From NCBI RefSeq assembly GCF_016461825.1, contig NZ_JAEMNU010000037.1:34627-85585 (forward strand): a DNA stretch of 50,959 nucleotides. The letters run 5' to 3'. Positions 36,851-45,422 of the stretch are shown piece by piece; the first letter of the stretch is position 1, and each line of letters starts with the position of its first letter. A model generated the notes under the pieces. It did not search any database. It had not been told where the DNA came from and saw nothing but the letters and a program-made list of their open reading frames with translations. Both the position numbers and the translations under genes were made by a program. This DNA comes from Rugamonas violacea. GTDB taxonomy: Bacteria; Pseudomonadota; Gammaproteobacteria; Burkholderiales; Burkholderiaceae_D.

Positions 36851-38611
36851 ATGAACCGTTCCACCCTGCTGTTCGCCCTTGCCTGCGCCGCCCCGCTGGC
36901 CCACGCCGCCCCCGACCTGAGCACCGTCGCCGAACGCTCCGGCTTCCAGCACACCGGCCGCTACGCCGAGGTGGAGCAGTTGTGCGCGCGCTTCCAGCAA
37001 GCCTATCCCAAGGCGGTGCGCTGCTTCGAGTTCGGCCGCACGCCGGAGGGCCGGCCCATGCTGGCGCTGGCCGTCTCGCGCACCGGCGCGCTGACGCCGG
37101 CCCAGGCCAAGGCGCGCGGCCTGCCGGTGCTGCTGGTGCAGGGCGGCATCCACGCCGGCGAGATCGACGGCAAGGACGCCGGCTTCCTGGCGCTGCGCCA
37201 GGCGCTGGACGGCCAGGCCGCGCCGGGCGCGCTGGATAAGCAGGTGCTGCTGTTCGTCCCGGTCTTCAACATCGACGGCCACGAGCGCTTCGGCCAGTGG
37301 AACCGCCCCAACCAGCGCGGCCCGGTGGCCATGGGCTGGCGCACCACGGCGCAGAACTACAATTTGAACCGCGACTACGTCAAGGCCGACGCGCCCGAGA
37401 TGCGCGCCATGCTGGCCCTGGTCAACGCCTGGGACCCGCTGGCCTATATCGACCTGCACGTCACCGACGGCGCCAAGTTCCAGCCCGACGTGTCGATCCA
37501 GGTCGAGCCGGTGCACGGCGGCGACGCCGAGTTGATGCGCTCCGGCGTGGCGCTGCGCGACGCCGTGATGGCCGACCTGAAGCGCGCCGGCTCCGATCCG
37601 AAACCGTTCTACATCTCCTTCGCCGTCAACGACGAGCCGCAGTCCGGCTTCGAGGACAGCATGGCCGCGCCGCGCTTCTCGACCGGCTACTTCCCGCTGC
37701 GTAACCGCTTCGCCATGCTGGTCGAAACCCACTCGTGGAAGGATTACCCGACCCGCGTCGGCGTCACCCGCAACACCATCGTCGCGCTGCTGTCGCAGGT
37801 CGCCCTGCACGGCCGCGCGTGGCAGGCGCAGACCCGCGCCGCCGACCTGCGCGCCGCCGCGCTGGCCGGCAGCGCCGTGCCGCTCAGCTACCAGACCACC
37901 GGCCGCACCACGATGATCGACTTCCCCGGCTACGCCTACACCCGCAGCCAGTCCGAGGTGTCCGGCGGCCTGATGACCCACTACGACGAGAACACGCCGC
38001 AGACCTGGCACGTGCCGCTGCGCGACGAGGTGGTGCCCAAGCTGCTGGCGACGGCGCCGCGCGGCGGCTACCTGGTGCCGGCCGCGCTGGCCGAGCGCGT
38101 CGCCGCCCGCCTGCGCGTGCACGGCGTCGAGTTCAAGCTGCTGGCGCAGGCGCCCGGCCCAATCGAGGTCGAGACCTTTCGCGCCGACCAGGCCAAGTTC
38201 GGCGCCCTGTCCTTCGAGGGCCGCCAGGCGCTGGCGCTGGAGGGCGAGTGGAGGAGCGAGCGGCGCGAAGTGGCGCGGGGCGCGCTGTTCGTTCCCATCG
38301 CCCAGCCCAAGGCGCGCCTGGTGATGGCCCTGTTCGAGCCGCGCGGCGCCGACTCGCTGCTGGCCTGGGGCGAGTTCAACACCGCCTTCGAGCGCAAGGA
38401 GTACATGGAGGAGTACGTCGCCGAGGACGTCGCCCGCGAGCAGTTGGCGGCCGACCCGGCGCTGGCCGCCGCCTTCCAGCAAAAGCTGGCCAGCGACCCG
38501 GCCTTCGCCGCCAGCCAGGAGGCCCGGCTGGAATTCTTCGCCCGCCGCCACGCCTCGTGGGACGAACGCTTCAATCTGTATCCGGTGATGCGCAGCGCCA
38601 AGGTGCTGTAA
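36851..38611 (+). CDS. M14-family zinc carboxypeptidase, exported
   Basis: This is a secreted or periplasmic metallocarboxypeptidase of 586 aa with signal peptide MNRSTLLFALACAAPLAHA. The zinc ligands are His101 and Glu104 in GGIHAGEIDGKD and His203 in IDLHVTDG; the catalytic Glu292 lies in MLVETHSWKDYP. The C-terminal 250 residues form an additional domain I do not recognise. It lies 74 nt after the S41 peptidase gene, suggesting a joint role in peptide breakdown with the receptor upstream. Confidence 0.9.
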   Translation: MNRSTLLFALACAAPLAHAAPDLSTVAERSGFQHTGRYAEVEQLCARFQQAYPKAVRCFEFGRTPEGRPMLALAVSRTGALTPAQAKARGLPVLLVQGGIHAGEIDGKDAGFLALRQALDGQAAPGALDKQVLLFVPVFNIDGHERFGQWNRPNQRGPVAMGWRTTAQNYNLNRDYVKADAPEMRAMLALVNAWDPLAYIDLHVTDGAKFQPDVSIQVEPVHGGDAELMRSGVALRDAVMADLKRAGSDPKPFYISFAVNDEPQSGFEDSMAAPRFSTGYFPLRNRFAMLVETHSWKDYPTRVGVTRNTIVALLSQVALHGRAWQAQTRAADLRAAALAGSAVPLSYQTTGRTTMIDFPGYAYTRSQSEVSGGLMTHYDENTPQTWHVPLRDEVVPKLLATAPRGGYLVPAALAERVAARLRVHGVEFKLLAQAPGPIEVETFRADQAKFGALSFEGRQALALEGEWRSERREVARGALFVPIAQPKARLVMALFEPRGADSLLAWGEFNTAFERKEYMEEYVAEDVAREQLAADPALAAAFQQKLASDPAFAASQEARLEFFARRHASWDERFNLYPVMRSAKVL

Positions 38612-38658
38612 CGGCGCGGGGGAGGGCGGGCACTGCAGGCGGCGGGCCGGCCCCCGCC

Positions 38659-38685
38659 GGCGCAAACAATGTTATTCTTTGCGCC
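38659..38685. promoter_or_regulatory. Inverted repeat upstream of the glycosyltransferase operon
   Basis: GGCGCAAA (38659-38666) and TTTGCGCC (38678-38685) are perfect 8-bp inverse arms around an 11-base AT-rich centre, 36 bases ahead of the operon's first start codon. The size suits an operator, or an mRNA hairpin; there is no T run for a terminator. Confidence 0.45.
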
Positions 38686-38720
38686 ATATTTCACCACCGG
38701 GACGCCGCTCCCCGCCTGCC

Positions 38721-39926
38721 ATGACCCAGAAAAAAATCCTCCTGCTCAGCGTATCGGCCGGTGCCGGCCACATGCGCGCGGCCCAGGCCATCGAGGCGCA
38801 CAGCAAGCTGGCCGGCGGCGCCGCCGTCGCCACCCACCTCGACGTGATGAACTACGTCACCGCCGGCTTCCGCAAGCTCTACACCGACTTCTACATCAAG
38901 CTGGTCAACAAGGCGCCGGCGCTGTGGGGCTACCTCTATCACATCACCAACGAGGCCCAGGCCGACAGTTCGATGCAGCGGCTGCGCCGCGGTGTCGAGC
39001 GGCTCAACACCCGCGCGCTGCTGCGCGAGGTCGAAGCCTTCAAGCCCGACGCCATCATCTGCACCCACTTCCTGCCGGCCGAGATCCTCTCGCGCGCGCT
39101 GCGCCAGGGCCAGTTGTCCTGCCCGGTGTGGGTCCAGGTCACCGACTTCGACCTGCACCGCATGTGGGTGCATGAGCACATGAGCGGCTATTTCGCCGCC
39201 AACGACGAGGTGGCGTTCCGCATGCGCGACCAGGGCATCGACCAGGCCCGCATCCACGTCACCGGCATCCCCATCATGCCGGCCTTCGCCCAGGCGCCGC
39301 CGCGCGAGCAGGCGGCGGCCGCCTTCGGCCTCGACCCGCGCCGCACCACCATCCTGCTGATGGGCGGCGGCGCCGGCCTGGGCAGCCTGGACACCGTCGC
39401 CGCCCGCCTGCTGGCGCTGGACGGCGACTTCCAGTTGATCGTCCTGGCCGGCAAGAACGCCGCCGCCCTGGCCGCCCTGCAGCAGCTGGCCGCGCGCCAC
39501 CCCGGCCGCCTGCTGGCGCAGGGCTTCACCAACGAGGTCGAACGGCTGATGGCCTGCGCCGACCTGGTCATCACCAAGCCGGGCGGCCTGACCACCTCCG
39601 AATGCCTGGCCATGGGCCTGCCGATGATCGTCAACTCGCCGATCCCCGGCCAGGAGGAGCGCAACGCCGACTACCTGCTCGAACAGGGCGTCGCGCTGAA
39701 GGCCTTCGACGGCGTCACGCTGGAATACCGTGTGCGCCACCTGCTGGCCCATCCCGCCAAGTTGGCCGAGATGCGCGCCAAGGCCGTCGCCCTGGGGCGC
39801 GCCGGCGCCGCCGACGCCGTGCTGGCGCACGTGCTGGCCGGCGCCAACGCGGCGACCGATGCCGTGCCGGCCGGCGGCCTTGGCCCGGCGCCCGGCGCCG
39901 CCGTCGGCGTGGCGGCCGCCGCCTGA
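38721..39926 (+). CDS. MGDG-synthase/MurG-like glycosyltransferase
   Basis: This is a GT-B glycosyltransferase of family GT28, 401 aa. The N-terminal domain matches the MGDG-synthase type (SVSAGAGHMRAAQAIEAHS, then the LDVMNYVTAGFRKLYTDFY segment). The C-terminal domain has the donor site: LLMGGGAGLGSLD, GFTNEVERLMACADLVITKPGG and TTSECLAMGLPMIV. Relatives transfer Gal or Glc to diacylglycerol, or GlcNAc to lipid II. The tail (last 25 residues) is Ala/Gly-rich. Probably a peripheral inner-membrane enzyme making a glycolipid. It is first in a coupled operon: its TGA overlaps the next ATG (39924-39928). Confidence 0.88.
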   Translation: MTQKKILLLSVSAGAGHMRAAQAIEAHSKLAGGAAVATHLDVMNYVTAGFRKLYTDFYIKLVNKAPALWGYLYHITNEAQADSSMQRLRRGVERLNTRALLREVEAFKPDAIICTHFLPAEILSRALRQGQLSCPVWVQVTDFDLHRMWVHEHMSGYFAANDEVAFRMRDQGIDQARIHVTGIPIMPAFAQAPPREQAAAAFGLDPRRTTILLMGGGAGLGSLDTVAARLLALDGDFQLIVLAGKNAAALAALQQLAARHPGRLLAQGFTNEVERLMACADLVITKPGGLTTSECLAMGLPMIVNSPIPGQEERNADYLLEQGVALKAFDGVTLEYRVRHLLAHPAKLAEMRAKAVALGRAGAADAVLAHVLAGANAATDAVPAGGLGPAPGAAVGVAAAA

Positions 39927-40405
39927 TGGTGGCGGCCAACAAGCCCTGGCAGATCGCGCTGACCGTCGCCTGGGTCGCGCTGCTCGGCCTGTTCTTTGCC
40001 CAGGTCGAGATCCAGATCGAGGGCGCGGCCGGCTGGGCCGCCAATCTGCCGACCTGGCGCATCGAGCACCACTGGCTGCTGGATATTTTCTGGGGTGGCC
40101 GGCCGATGACCGGCTACCACGCCTGGGTGTTCCCCTTCGTCGCGCTGTTCTTCCACTTCCCGCTGCTGTTCATGCAACAGTGGTCGCTGCGGCTGGAGGC
40201 GCGCGTGTTGGGCAGTATCATGCTGTTCTGGATCATCGAGGACTACCTGTGGTTTGTCCTCAACCCGGCCTACGGCGTGGCCCGCTTCGACCCCGCATCG
40301 ATTGAATGGCACAAGCACTGGTTGTGGTGCGCGCCGACCGACTACTGGGTTTCGCTGTGCCTTGGTGGTCTGCTATTGTGGTTTTCATACCGGAGAAAGA
40401 CATGA
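39926..40405 (+). CDS. Conserved four-helix membrane protein (159 aa)
   Basis: I do not recognise a named family. Hydrophobic segments lie near residues 8-26, 65-85, 92-113 and 137-156. The long first loop is predicted to lie on the outer side and holds WRIEHHWLLDIFWGGRPM, with several Trp and His. IIEDYLWFVLNPAYG in the third segment is a distinctive acidic/aromatic motif. It starts within the glycosyltransferase stop codon and ends overlapping the phosphatase start by ATGA (40402-40405), so its product is made in proportion with both. Confidence 0.75.
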   Translation: MVAANKPWQIALTVAWVALLGLFFAQVEIQIEGAAGWAANLPTWRIEHHWLLDIFWGGRPMTGYHAWVFPFVALFFHFPLLFMQQWSLRLEARVLGSIMLFWIIEDYLWFVLNPAYGVARFDPASIEWHKHWLWCAPTDYWVSLCLGGLLLWFSYRRKT

Positions 40406-41019
40406 AACGATTGATCCCGCCGCTGCTGTTTGCGTTGGCGACCCAACTGGCGCCGAGCGGCGCGCTGGCCATGGCCCCGGCCGCCGAGCCGGCCGCCTCG
40501 GCGTCGGGCGCCGAGCTGGCCCCGGCCAGCCGTCCGGCCGACTGGGCCACGCCGGTCGACCGCGCCGTCAACCTGTACCGCGTCACGCCCAGCCTGTACC
40601 GCAGCGCCGCCTTGAGCGGCAAGGACCTGGCGCAGATCCGCGCCCTCGGCGTGCGCACCGTGGTCAGCCTGCGCGCCTTCCACGCCGACACGGCGCTGCT
40701 CGAACACAGCGGCATCCGCGCCGTGCGCGTGCCCGTCAACACCTGGGAGATCGGCGACCGCCACGTTGTCGCCGCGCTGCGCGCCATCCGCGCCGCCGAG
40801 CGCGACGGCCCGGTGCTGCTGCACTGCCAGCACGGCGCCGACCGCACCGGCCTGATGGTGGCGATGTACCGCATGCTGTACCAGGACTGGAGCCGCGAGC
40901 GCGCGCTGGCCGAATTGAAGGAGGGCGGCTACGGCTACCATCCGATGTGGAAAAATATTGAACGCTATCTGGCGCGCGTCGACGTCGAAGAGATCCGCCG
41001 CCGCGTCGAAGCGCCATAA
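40402..41019 (+). CDS. Exported dual-specificity/tyrosine-type phosphatase
   Basis: The protein has 205 residues with signal peptide MKRLIPPLLFALATQLAPSGALA. The cysteine-phosphatase P-loop is HCQHGADRTG (His141, Cys142, Arg148). The fold around it (LYRSAALSGKDLAQIRALGVRTVVSL) is typical of dual-specificity phosphatases. There is no clear WPD-type aspartate loop; TWEIGD at about 115 may serve. Because it is exported and sits in a glycolipid operon, a phospholipid or sugar-phosphate substrate is as likely as a phosphoprotein (compare PTPMT1, a phosphatidylglycerophosphate phosphatase of the same superfamily). That is inference. Confidence 0.87.
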   Translation: MKRLIPPLLFALATQLAPSGALAMAPAAEPAASASGAELAPASRPADWATPVDRAVNLYRVTPSLYRSAALSGKDLAQIRALGVRTVVSLRAFHADTALLEHSGIRAVRVPVNTWEIGDRHVVAALRAIRAAERDGPVLLHCQHGADRTGLMVAMYRMLYQDWSRERALAELKEGGYGYHPMWKNIERYLARVDVEEIRRRVEAP

Positions 41020-41030
41020 GAAAGGCAAGC

Positions 41031-41666
41031 ATGAGAATCACCGCGAATATGCAGACGATGACGATGACGATGACGGCGGCCGCGCTGTTGCTGCCGGCCG
41101 CGCTGGCGCGGGCCGCGCCGCCCGCCCCGCCGGACCTGGGGCCGCTGGCCGCCAACAAGGTGGCGCTGCTCGACGTCAGCAAGAGCGGCGTGCCGGGCAA
41201 GACCTTCGCCGCCGGCACCGTCATCGCCGCGCCGCTGGCCACCTTGTGCGCGGCGATCCAGGACTTCGCCGACTACCCCAACTTCATGCCCAATGTCGAC
41301 AAGGTCAAGGTCGGCGCCGGCGCCGGCGACAGCTCGCTGCTCGACCTGACGCTCAAGCTGCCGATGGGGAAGGTCAAAAAATATCGACTGAAGATGGAGC
41401 CGAAGGTCGGCGCGCAAAGCTGCCAGCTGGCGTGGAAGATGGTGCCCAGCGAGGGCCTGAAGCCCGACGAGACCATCGCCGACACCAGCGGCTACTGGCA
41501 GTTGACGCCGCTGGCGGCCGATCGCGGCAAGACCGAGGTGCGCTACCTGGTCTACACCGACCCCGGCCCGGTGCCGATGGGTTTCGGCTGGATCGTCGAC
41601 AGCATGAGCAAGGACAGCATCCCCAAGATGCTCGAAGCGCTGCGCGCCCGCGTCGCCGCGCATTAG
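41031..41666 (+). CDS. Exported SRPBCC/START-like protein
   Basis: The protein has 211 residues with an N-terminal signal peptide (Met/Thr repeat MQTMTMTMTAAALLLPAALA, ARA cleavage). The mature part is a coenzyme Q-binding/START-type helix-grip fold: GTVIAAPLATLCAAIQDFADYPNFMPNVDKV opens it, and a C-terminal amphipathic helix (SIPKMLEALRARVAA) closes it. Such domains hold lipids or other hydrophobic ligands. AAAGG precedes the ATG, 11 nt after the phosphatase stop. It is last in the operon and would fit a periplasmic lipid carrier. Confidence 0.85.
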   Translation: MRITANMQTMTMTMTAAALLLPAALARAAPPAPPDLGPLAANKVALLDVSKSGVPGKTFAAGTVIAAPLATLCAAIQDFADYPNFMPNVDKVKVGAGAGDSSLLDLTLKLPMGKVKKYRLKMEPKVGAQSCQLAWKMVPSEGLKPDETIADTSGYWQLTPLAADRGKTEVRYLVYTDPGPVPMGFGWIVDSMSKDSIPKMLEALRARVAAH

Positions 41667-41700
41667 GCGGTGGCAGAACCCGGCGGGGTCAGAACCCGGC

Positions 41701-41830
41701 GGGGTCAGTGCCGACATTCGGACACGAGCTCGACGGGAAACCGACGATTCCACTTGGCGGAGGTCTTGGTCTTTGACCGGGAAACGAGGGCTTGTGGTTG
41801 AGGCCGTGTCCGAATGTCGGCACTGACCCC
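41701..41830. repeat. Palindromic repeat family 1, copy D with a different core (130 bp)
   Basis: The 26-bp ends (41701-41726, 41805-41830) are perfect inverses and the same as those at 19498-19846. The 78-base centre is unrelated to the core of copies A-C. A 16-bp direct repeat, CAGAACCCGGCGGGGT, runs into its left edge (41674-41689, 41690-41705). Confidence 0.88.
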
Positions 41831-41853
41831 GGGGTTTTTGCCCCCGGGGTTTT
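41827..41853 (+). terminator. Terminator after the glycolipid operon
   Basis: CCCCGGGG occurs at 41827-41834 and 41842-41849; being self-complementary, the two can pair across a 7-base loop, with TTTT following. It overlaps the end of repeat copy D by four bases. Confidence 0.55.
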
Positions 41854-41872
41854 GCGTTTGCCGTCGCCGGTG

Positions 41873-42817
41873 TTACAGCGGCTGCAACGGGATCATGCCC
41901 GGCAGCGTGGTCGGCGTCGCGCAGGGCTCTTCGTCGAAGGCGATGTCGCCCAGCGGGTTGGCCACGCCGTCGGCCTTGATGTCGGCGAAGCCGAACAGGT
42001 CGCGGTCCATCAAATGGCTCGGCACCACCGTCGACAGCGCCGAGAAGATGCTTTCGACGCGGCCGGGGAACTTCTTCTCCCAGTCGCGCATCAGACCCTT
42101 GATCTGCTTGCGCTGCAGGTTCTCCTGCGAGCCGCACAGGTCGCACGGGATGATCGGGAAGCCCTTGACGGCGGCGTAGCGCTCGCTGTCCTCCTCCTTC
42201 ACATAGGCCAGCGGCCGGATCACCACGTGCTTGCCGTCGTCCGACACCAGCTTGGCCGGCATGCCTTTGAGCTTGCCGCCGAAGAACATGTTGAGGAAGA
42301 AGGTTTCGAGGATGTCGTCGCGGTGGTGGCCCAGCGCGATCTTGGTGGCGCCCAGCTCGTCGGCGACGCGGTACAAAATGCCACGGCGCAGGCGCGAGCA
42401 CAGCGAGCAGGTGGTCTTGCCCTCGGGGATCAGGCGCTTGACGATGCTGTAGGTGTCCTGGTTTTCGATGTGGAAGGCGACGCCCAGCTCGGTCAGATAG
42501 GCCGGCAGGATGTGGTCGGGGAAGTTCGGCTGCTTCTGGTCCAGGTTGACGGCGATGATCTCGAAGTCGATCGGCGCGCGCTCGCGCAAGGTCATCAAAA
42601 TGTCGAGCAGGGCGTAGCTGTCCTTGCCGCCGGACAGGCAGACCATCACCTTGTCGCCGTCCTCGATCATGTTGAAATCGCCGATCGCCTGGCCGACCAG
42701 GCGGCACAGCCGCTTGTGCAGCTTGTTGTTCTCCAGCGCGGTCTTCTCCATCGACTTGACGCTGGCGACCGGCGCGGCCGGCGCGCCGTCGTTCAGGTTC
42801 TCGATGACGGCGTTCAT
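41873..42817 (-). CDS. ttcA: tRNA 2-thiocytidine(32) synthetase TtcA
   Basis: This iron-sulfur enzyme thiolates cytidine 32 of some tRNAs. It has 314 residues with the PP-loop ATPase motif SGGKDS (62-67), the first CxxC as CSLC and the second as CDLC (about 137 and 224), which hold the 4Fe-4S cluster. [24 protein letters not shown] is a further family block. Its ATG overlaps the folB stop codon region by four bases (42814-42817), so it is translated after folB. Confidence 0.96.
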   Translation of the reverse strand: MNAVIENLNDGAPAAPVASVKSMEKTALENNKLHKRLCRLVGQAIGDFNMIEDGDKVMVCLSGGKDSYALLDILMTLRERAPIDFEIIAVNLDQKQPNFPDHILPAYLTELGVAFHIENQDTYSIVKRLIPEGKTTCSLCSRLRRGILYRVADELGATKIALGHHRDDILETFFLNMFFGGKLKGMPAKLVSDDGKHVVIRPLAYVKEEDSERYAAVKGFPIIPCDLCGSQENLQRKQIKGLMRDWEKKFPGRVESIFSALSTVVPSHLMDRDLFGFADIKADGVANPLGDIAFDEEPCATPTTLPGMIPLQPL

Positions 42818-43212
42818 ACGTTGTCCTTGATCTGGAACACCTCGACGCCGACGCCTTCGCAGTCGGGATACACGTCCGGCTTCATCGTCGAGACGCGGGC
42901 GGCGCGCACGCGCGGGTGGGCCAGCATGGCGCGCACCACGTCGTCGCACAGGCTTTCCTGCAGTTGCACGTGGCCCTGGGCCATGCGCTTGGCGATGGTC
43001 TCGCGCATGAAGTCGTAGTCGACCACCTCGTCGAGCTGGTCGTCCTTCGGCGTCGACACGGCCAGCGGGATGTACAGGTCGACGTTGATCAGGACGCGCT
43101 GCTCGCCCTTTTTCTCGAAGTCGTGCACGCCGATGTTGATCAGCACTTCGTAGTTGCGCAGGAACAGGCGGCGGCAGTCGGACAGGCGGGGGTGGTAGAG
43201 GGCGGACAACAT
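42814..43212 (-). CDS. folB: Dihydroneopterin aldolase-type protein FolB
   Basis: FolB makes 6-hydroxymethyl-dihydropterin in folate synthesis. It has 132 residues, with [23 protein letters not shown] at the start, [13 protein letters not shown], and [16 protein letters not shown] near the end. It lies between a FolM-like reductase gene and ttcA on the same strand, which supports a pterin role. Confidence 0.92.
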   Translation of the reverse strand: MLSALYHPRLSDCRRLFLRNYEVLINIGVHDFEKKGEQRVLINVDLYIPLAVSTPKDDQLDEVVDYDFMRETIAKRMAQGHVQLQESLCDDVVRAMLAHPRVRAARVSTMKPDVYPDCEGVGVEVFQIKDNV

Positions 43213-43273
43213 GGTTTTACCTTTTTTCGGGGATACGGATACGGTTGGATTCGGTGCGGTCGTTTGCTGCGGC

Positions 43274-44080
43274 TCAAGTCAAAAACATCACGTCGCGGCT
43301 CAGCGGCGTCAGGTGCTGGCCGCCGTCGACCAGCAGGGTGGTGCCGGTCAGCGCGCGGGCGCCGGCCACGTAGACCACGCTGGCGGCGATGTCCTCCGGC
43401 GTGCTGGAGCGGCCCAGCGGGGTGCGCCGGTGCGCCGCCGCGAACTGTGCCTCGCTTTGCTCGCCGGACACCAGGCTGATGCCCGGCGCGATGCCGACCA
43501 CCCGCACGGTCGGCGCCAGCGCCTGGGCCAGCAGGGTGGTGGCGGTGTGCAGCGCGGCCTTGGACAGCGTGTACGACAAAAAATCAGGATTGAGATTGTA
43601 CAGTTTTTGGTCGAGCAGGTTGACCACCACGGCTTGCTGGCCGGCTGGCGTGGCCGCGTGCAGGGCCTGCGCCAGCAGGATGGGCGCGCTGAGGTTGGCG
43701 CGCATGTGCAGGTCCAGCCGGGCCGGGGTGAAGTCGGCCGCGCTGTCGTAGTCGAACAGCGAGGCGTTGTTGACCACGCAGCTGACCCGGCCCAGCGCGG
43801 CGGCGGCGCGCGGCAGCAACTGGCGCACGGCGTCCTCGTCGGCCAGCTCGCATTGCAGGGCGACGGCTTGCCGGCCCAGCGCGGCGATGGCGGCGACCAG
43901 CTCGGCCGCCTCGGCCTCGGCGTTGCGGTAGTGCACCGCCACGTCCCAGCCGGCGTGCGCCAGGGCCAGCGCGATGGCGCGGCCGATGCGCCGGCCGGCG
44001 CCGGTCACCAGCGCCACCGGCGCCACCGGCGTCGCTGCGGCCGGCGCGGCCGGGGTGGATTGTTGTGTTGCTGTCGTCAT
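43274..44080 (-). CDS. FolM-like short-chain dehydrogenase/reductase
   Basis: The protein has 268 residues of the classical SDR fold. The NADPH motif is TGAGRRIG (26-33), the TGxxxRxG variant of FolM/pteridine reductases. NNASLFDYD follows, with the catalytic Tyr and Lys in SYTLSKAAL. The end reads GTTLLVDGGQHL. Being 61 nt upstream of folB, it is probably a dihydromonapterin or dihydrofolate reductase, not a fatty-acid or sugar SDR. The first 20 residues are low-complexity Ala/Pro/Thr. No direct evidence fixes the substrate. Confidence 0.87.
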   Translation of the reverse strand: MTTATQQSTPAAPAAATPVAPVALVTGAGRRIGRAIALALAHAGWDVAVHYRNAEAEAAELVAAIAALGRQAVALQCELADEDAVRQLLPRAAAALGRVSCVVNNASLFDYDSAADFTPARLDLHMRANLSAPILLAQALHAATPAGQQAVVVNLLDQKLYNLNPDFLSYTLSKAALHTATTLLAQALAPTVRVVGIAPGISLVSGEQSEAQFAAAHRRTPLGRSSTPEDIAASVVYVAGARALTGTTLLVDGGQHLTPLSRDVMFLT

Positions 44081-44153
44081 GTACTTTGGTCTTTTCCTGG
44101 TTGGCCGGCGGCGGCGCTGGCGGTCGGCGGCGCCGATTGGCTACAATGCCGGT

Positions 44154-45305
44154 ATGTCCCTACCCGCACCCACCCCCGACGCGCTGGCCGCGTCCCACGC
44201 CCTGCAGCAGTTGATCGCCGCCGAGATCGAGCGGCACGCCGGTGCCATTTCCTTCGCCCGCTTCATGGAGCTGGCCCTGTACGCGCCCGACCTGGGCTAC
44301 TACAGCGGCGGTGCCGCGAAACTGGGTAAAGATGGCGATTTTACAACCGCGCCCGAGATGAGCACCCTGTTCGGGGCCGCGCTGGCGCATGTCGCAGCCG
44401 CTATTATGGCGCAAAGCGCGCCACGGATTCTCGAATTCGGCGCCGGCACCGGCAAGCTGGCGCTCGACATCCTGACCGAACTGGCCGCCGCCGGCGTCGC
44501 CGTCGAGCAGTACGCCATCGTCGAACTGTCCGGCGAACTGCGCGCCCGCCAGCAGCAGGCGCTGGGCGATTTCCCCCAAGTGGTCTGGCTGGACGACTTC
44601 CCGCCGTCCTTCTCCGGCGCGGTGCTGGGCAACGAGGTGCTCGACGCCATGCCGGTGCAGCTGGTCAGCAAGCATCCGGACGGTTGGCGCGAGTTGCAGG
44701 TGACGGTGCGCGACGGCGCCTTCGGCTGGCTCGAGGCGGCGGCCGACGCCGCGCTGCTGGCGCAGATCGAACGGCAGATCCCGGAACACCAGGCGCTGCC
44801 GGTCGGCTACGTGACCGAAGTGCACGGCCTGGCCTGCGGCTTCATGGCCTCGCTGGCGCGCATGCTGGGCGCCGGCGGGGGCGGCGCCGCGCTGCTGTTC
44901 GACTACGGCTTCCCGGCGCACGAGTATTACCTGGGCCAGCGCGCCGCCGGCACGCTGATGTGCCACTACCGCCACCACGCCCACGCCGATCCGTTTTACC
45001 TGCCCGGCCTGCAAGACATCACCGCCCACGTCGACTTCACGGCGATGGCGCTGGCGGCGCAGGACGCCGGGCTGGACGTGCTGGCCTATATGAACCAGGC
45101 CGGCTTCCTGGTCGGCGCCGGCATCGGCGAGCTGCTGCTGCGCACCGACCCGGCCGACGCGCGGCGTTATCTGCCGCAGGCCAACGCGCTGCAAAAGCTG
45201 GTGTCGCCGGCCGAGATGGGCGAGTTGTTCAAGGTGCTGGCGGTGGGCAAGGGCGTCGAGCTGCCGGCCGCGTTGCTGGTGGCCGACCGCAGCCATCGAC
45301 TGTGA
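44154..45305 (+). CDS. MidA/NDUFAF7-type SAM-dependent methyltransferase
   Basis: The protein has 383 residues of the COG1565 family, whose mitochondrial member NDUFAF7 dimethylates an arginine of complex I subunit NDUFS2. The SAM site is LEFGAGTGKLALDIL. The family blocks YYSGGAAKLGKDGDFTTAPEMS, GNEVLDAMPVQL and LLFDYGFPAHEYY are all there. In bacteria the substrate is unproven. It is divergent from the FolM-like gene. TACAAT at 44142-44147 lies only seven bases from the ATG; if it is a true -10 box the mRNA would be leaderless, but no -35 supports it. Confidence 0.9.
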   Translation: MSLPAPTPDALAASHALQQLIAAEIERHAGAISFARFMELALYAPDLGYYSGGAAKLGKDGDFTTAPEMSTLFGAALAHVAAAIMAQSAPRILEFGAGTGKLALDILTELAAAGVAVEQYAIVELSGELRARQQQALGDFPQVVWLDDFPPSFSGAVLGNEVLDAMPVQLVSKHPDGWRELQVTVRDGAFGWLEAAADAALLAQIERQIPEHQALPVGYVTEVHGLACGFMASLARMLGAGGGGAALLFDYGFPAHEYYLGQRAAGTLMCHYRHHAHADPFYLPGLQDITAHVDFTAMALAAQDAGLDVLAYMNQAGFLVGAGIGELLLRTDPADARRYLPQANALQKLVSPAEMGELFKVLAVGKGVELPAALLVADRSHRL

Positions 45306-45328
45306 TTGAAAAGCATGGTTGGCAAAAC

Positions 45329-45343
45329 CGCCATGACATGGCG
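45329..45343. promoter_or_regulatory. Short palindrome between the methyltransferase and J-domain genes
   Basis: CGCCATGACATGGCG: 6-bp perfect arms with a 3-base centre, 80 bases upstream of the J-domain gene. A TATGAT (45379-45384) downstream could be a -10 box with TTGCGT (45354-45359) as -35 at 19 bases. An operator is possible; function unproven. Confidence 0.35.
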
Positions 45344-45422
45344 CATGTCGACTTTGCGTTTTGCCGGCCGGGATCGGCTATGATGGTCGGATCGCGGCGC
45401 GCTCGTTAAACTAAATGGACCG

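Noticed and set aside
39602..39925. Longer N-terminus for the four-helix membrane protein
   Set aside because: The extended frame overlaps the glycosyltransferase coding sequence and is Arg/Gly-rich shadow; the ATG at 39926 overlapping the stop codon is typical of coupled genes.
44119..44154. Leaderless mRNA for the MidA-type gene
   Set aside because: TACAAT stands seven bases before the ATG, but there is no recognisable -35, so I did not list it as a promoter.
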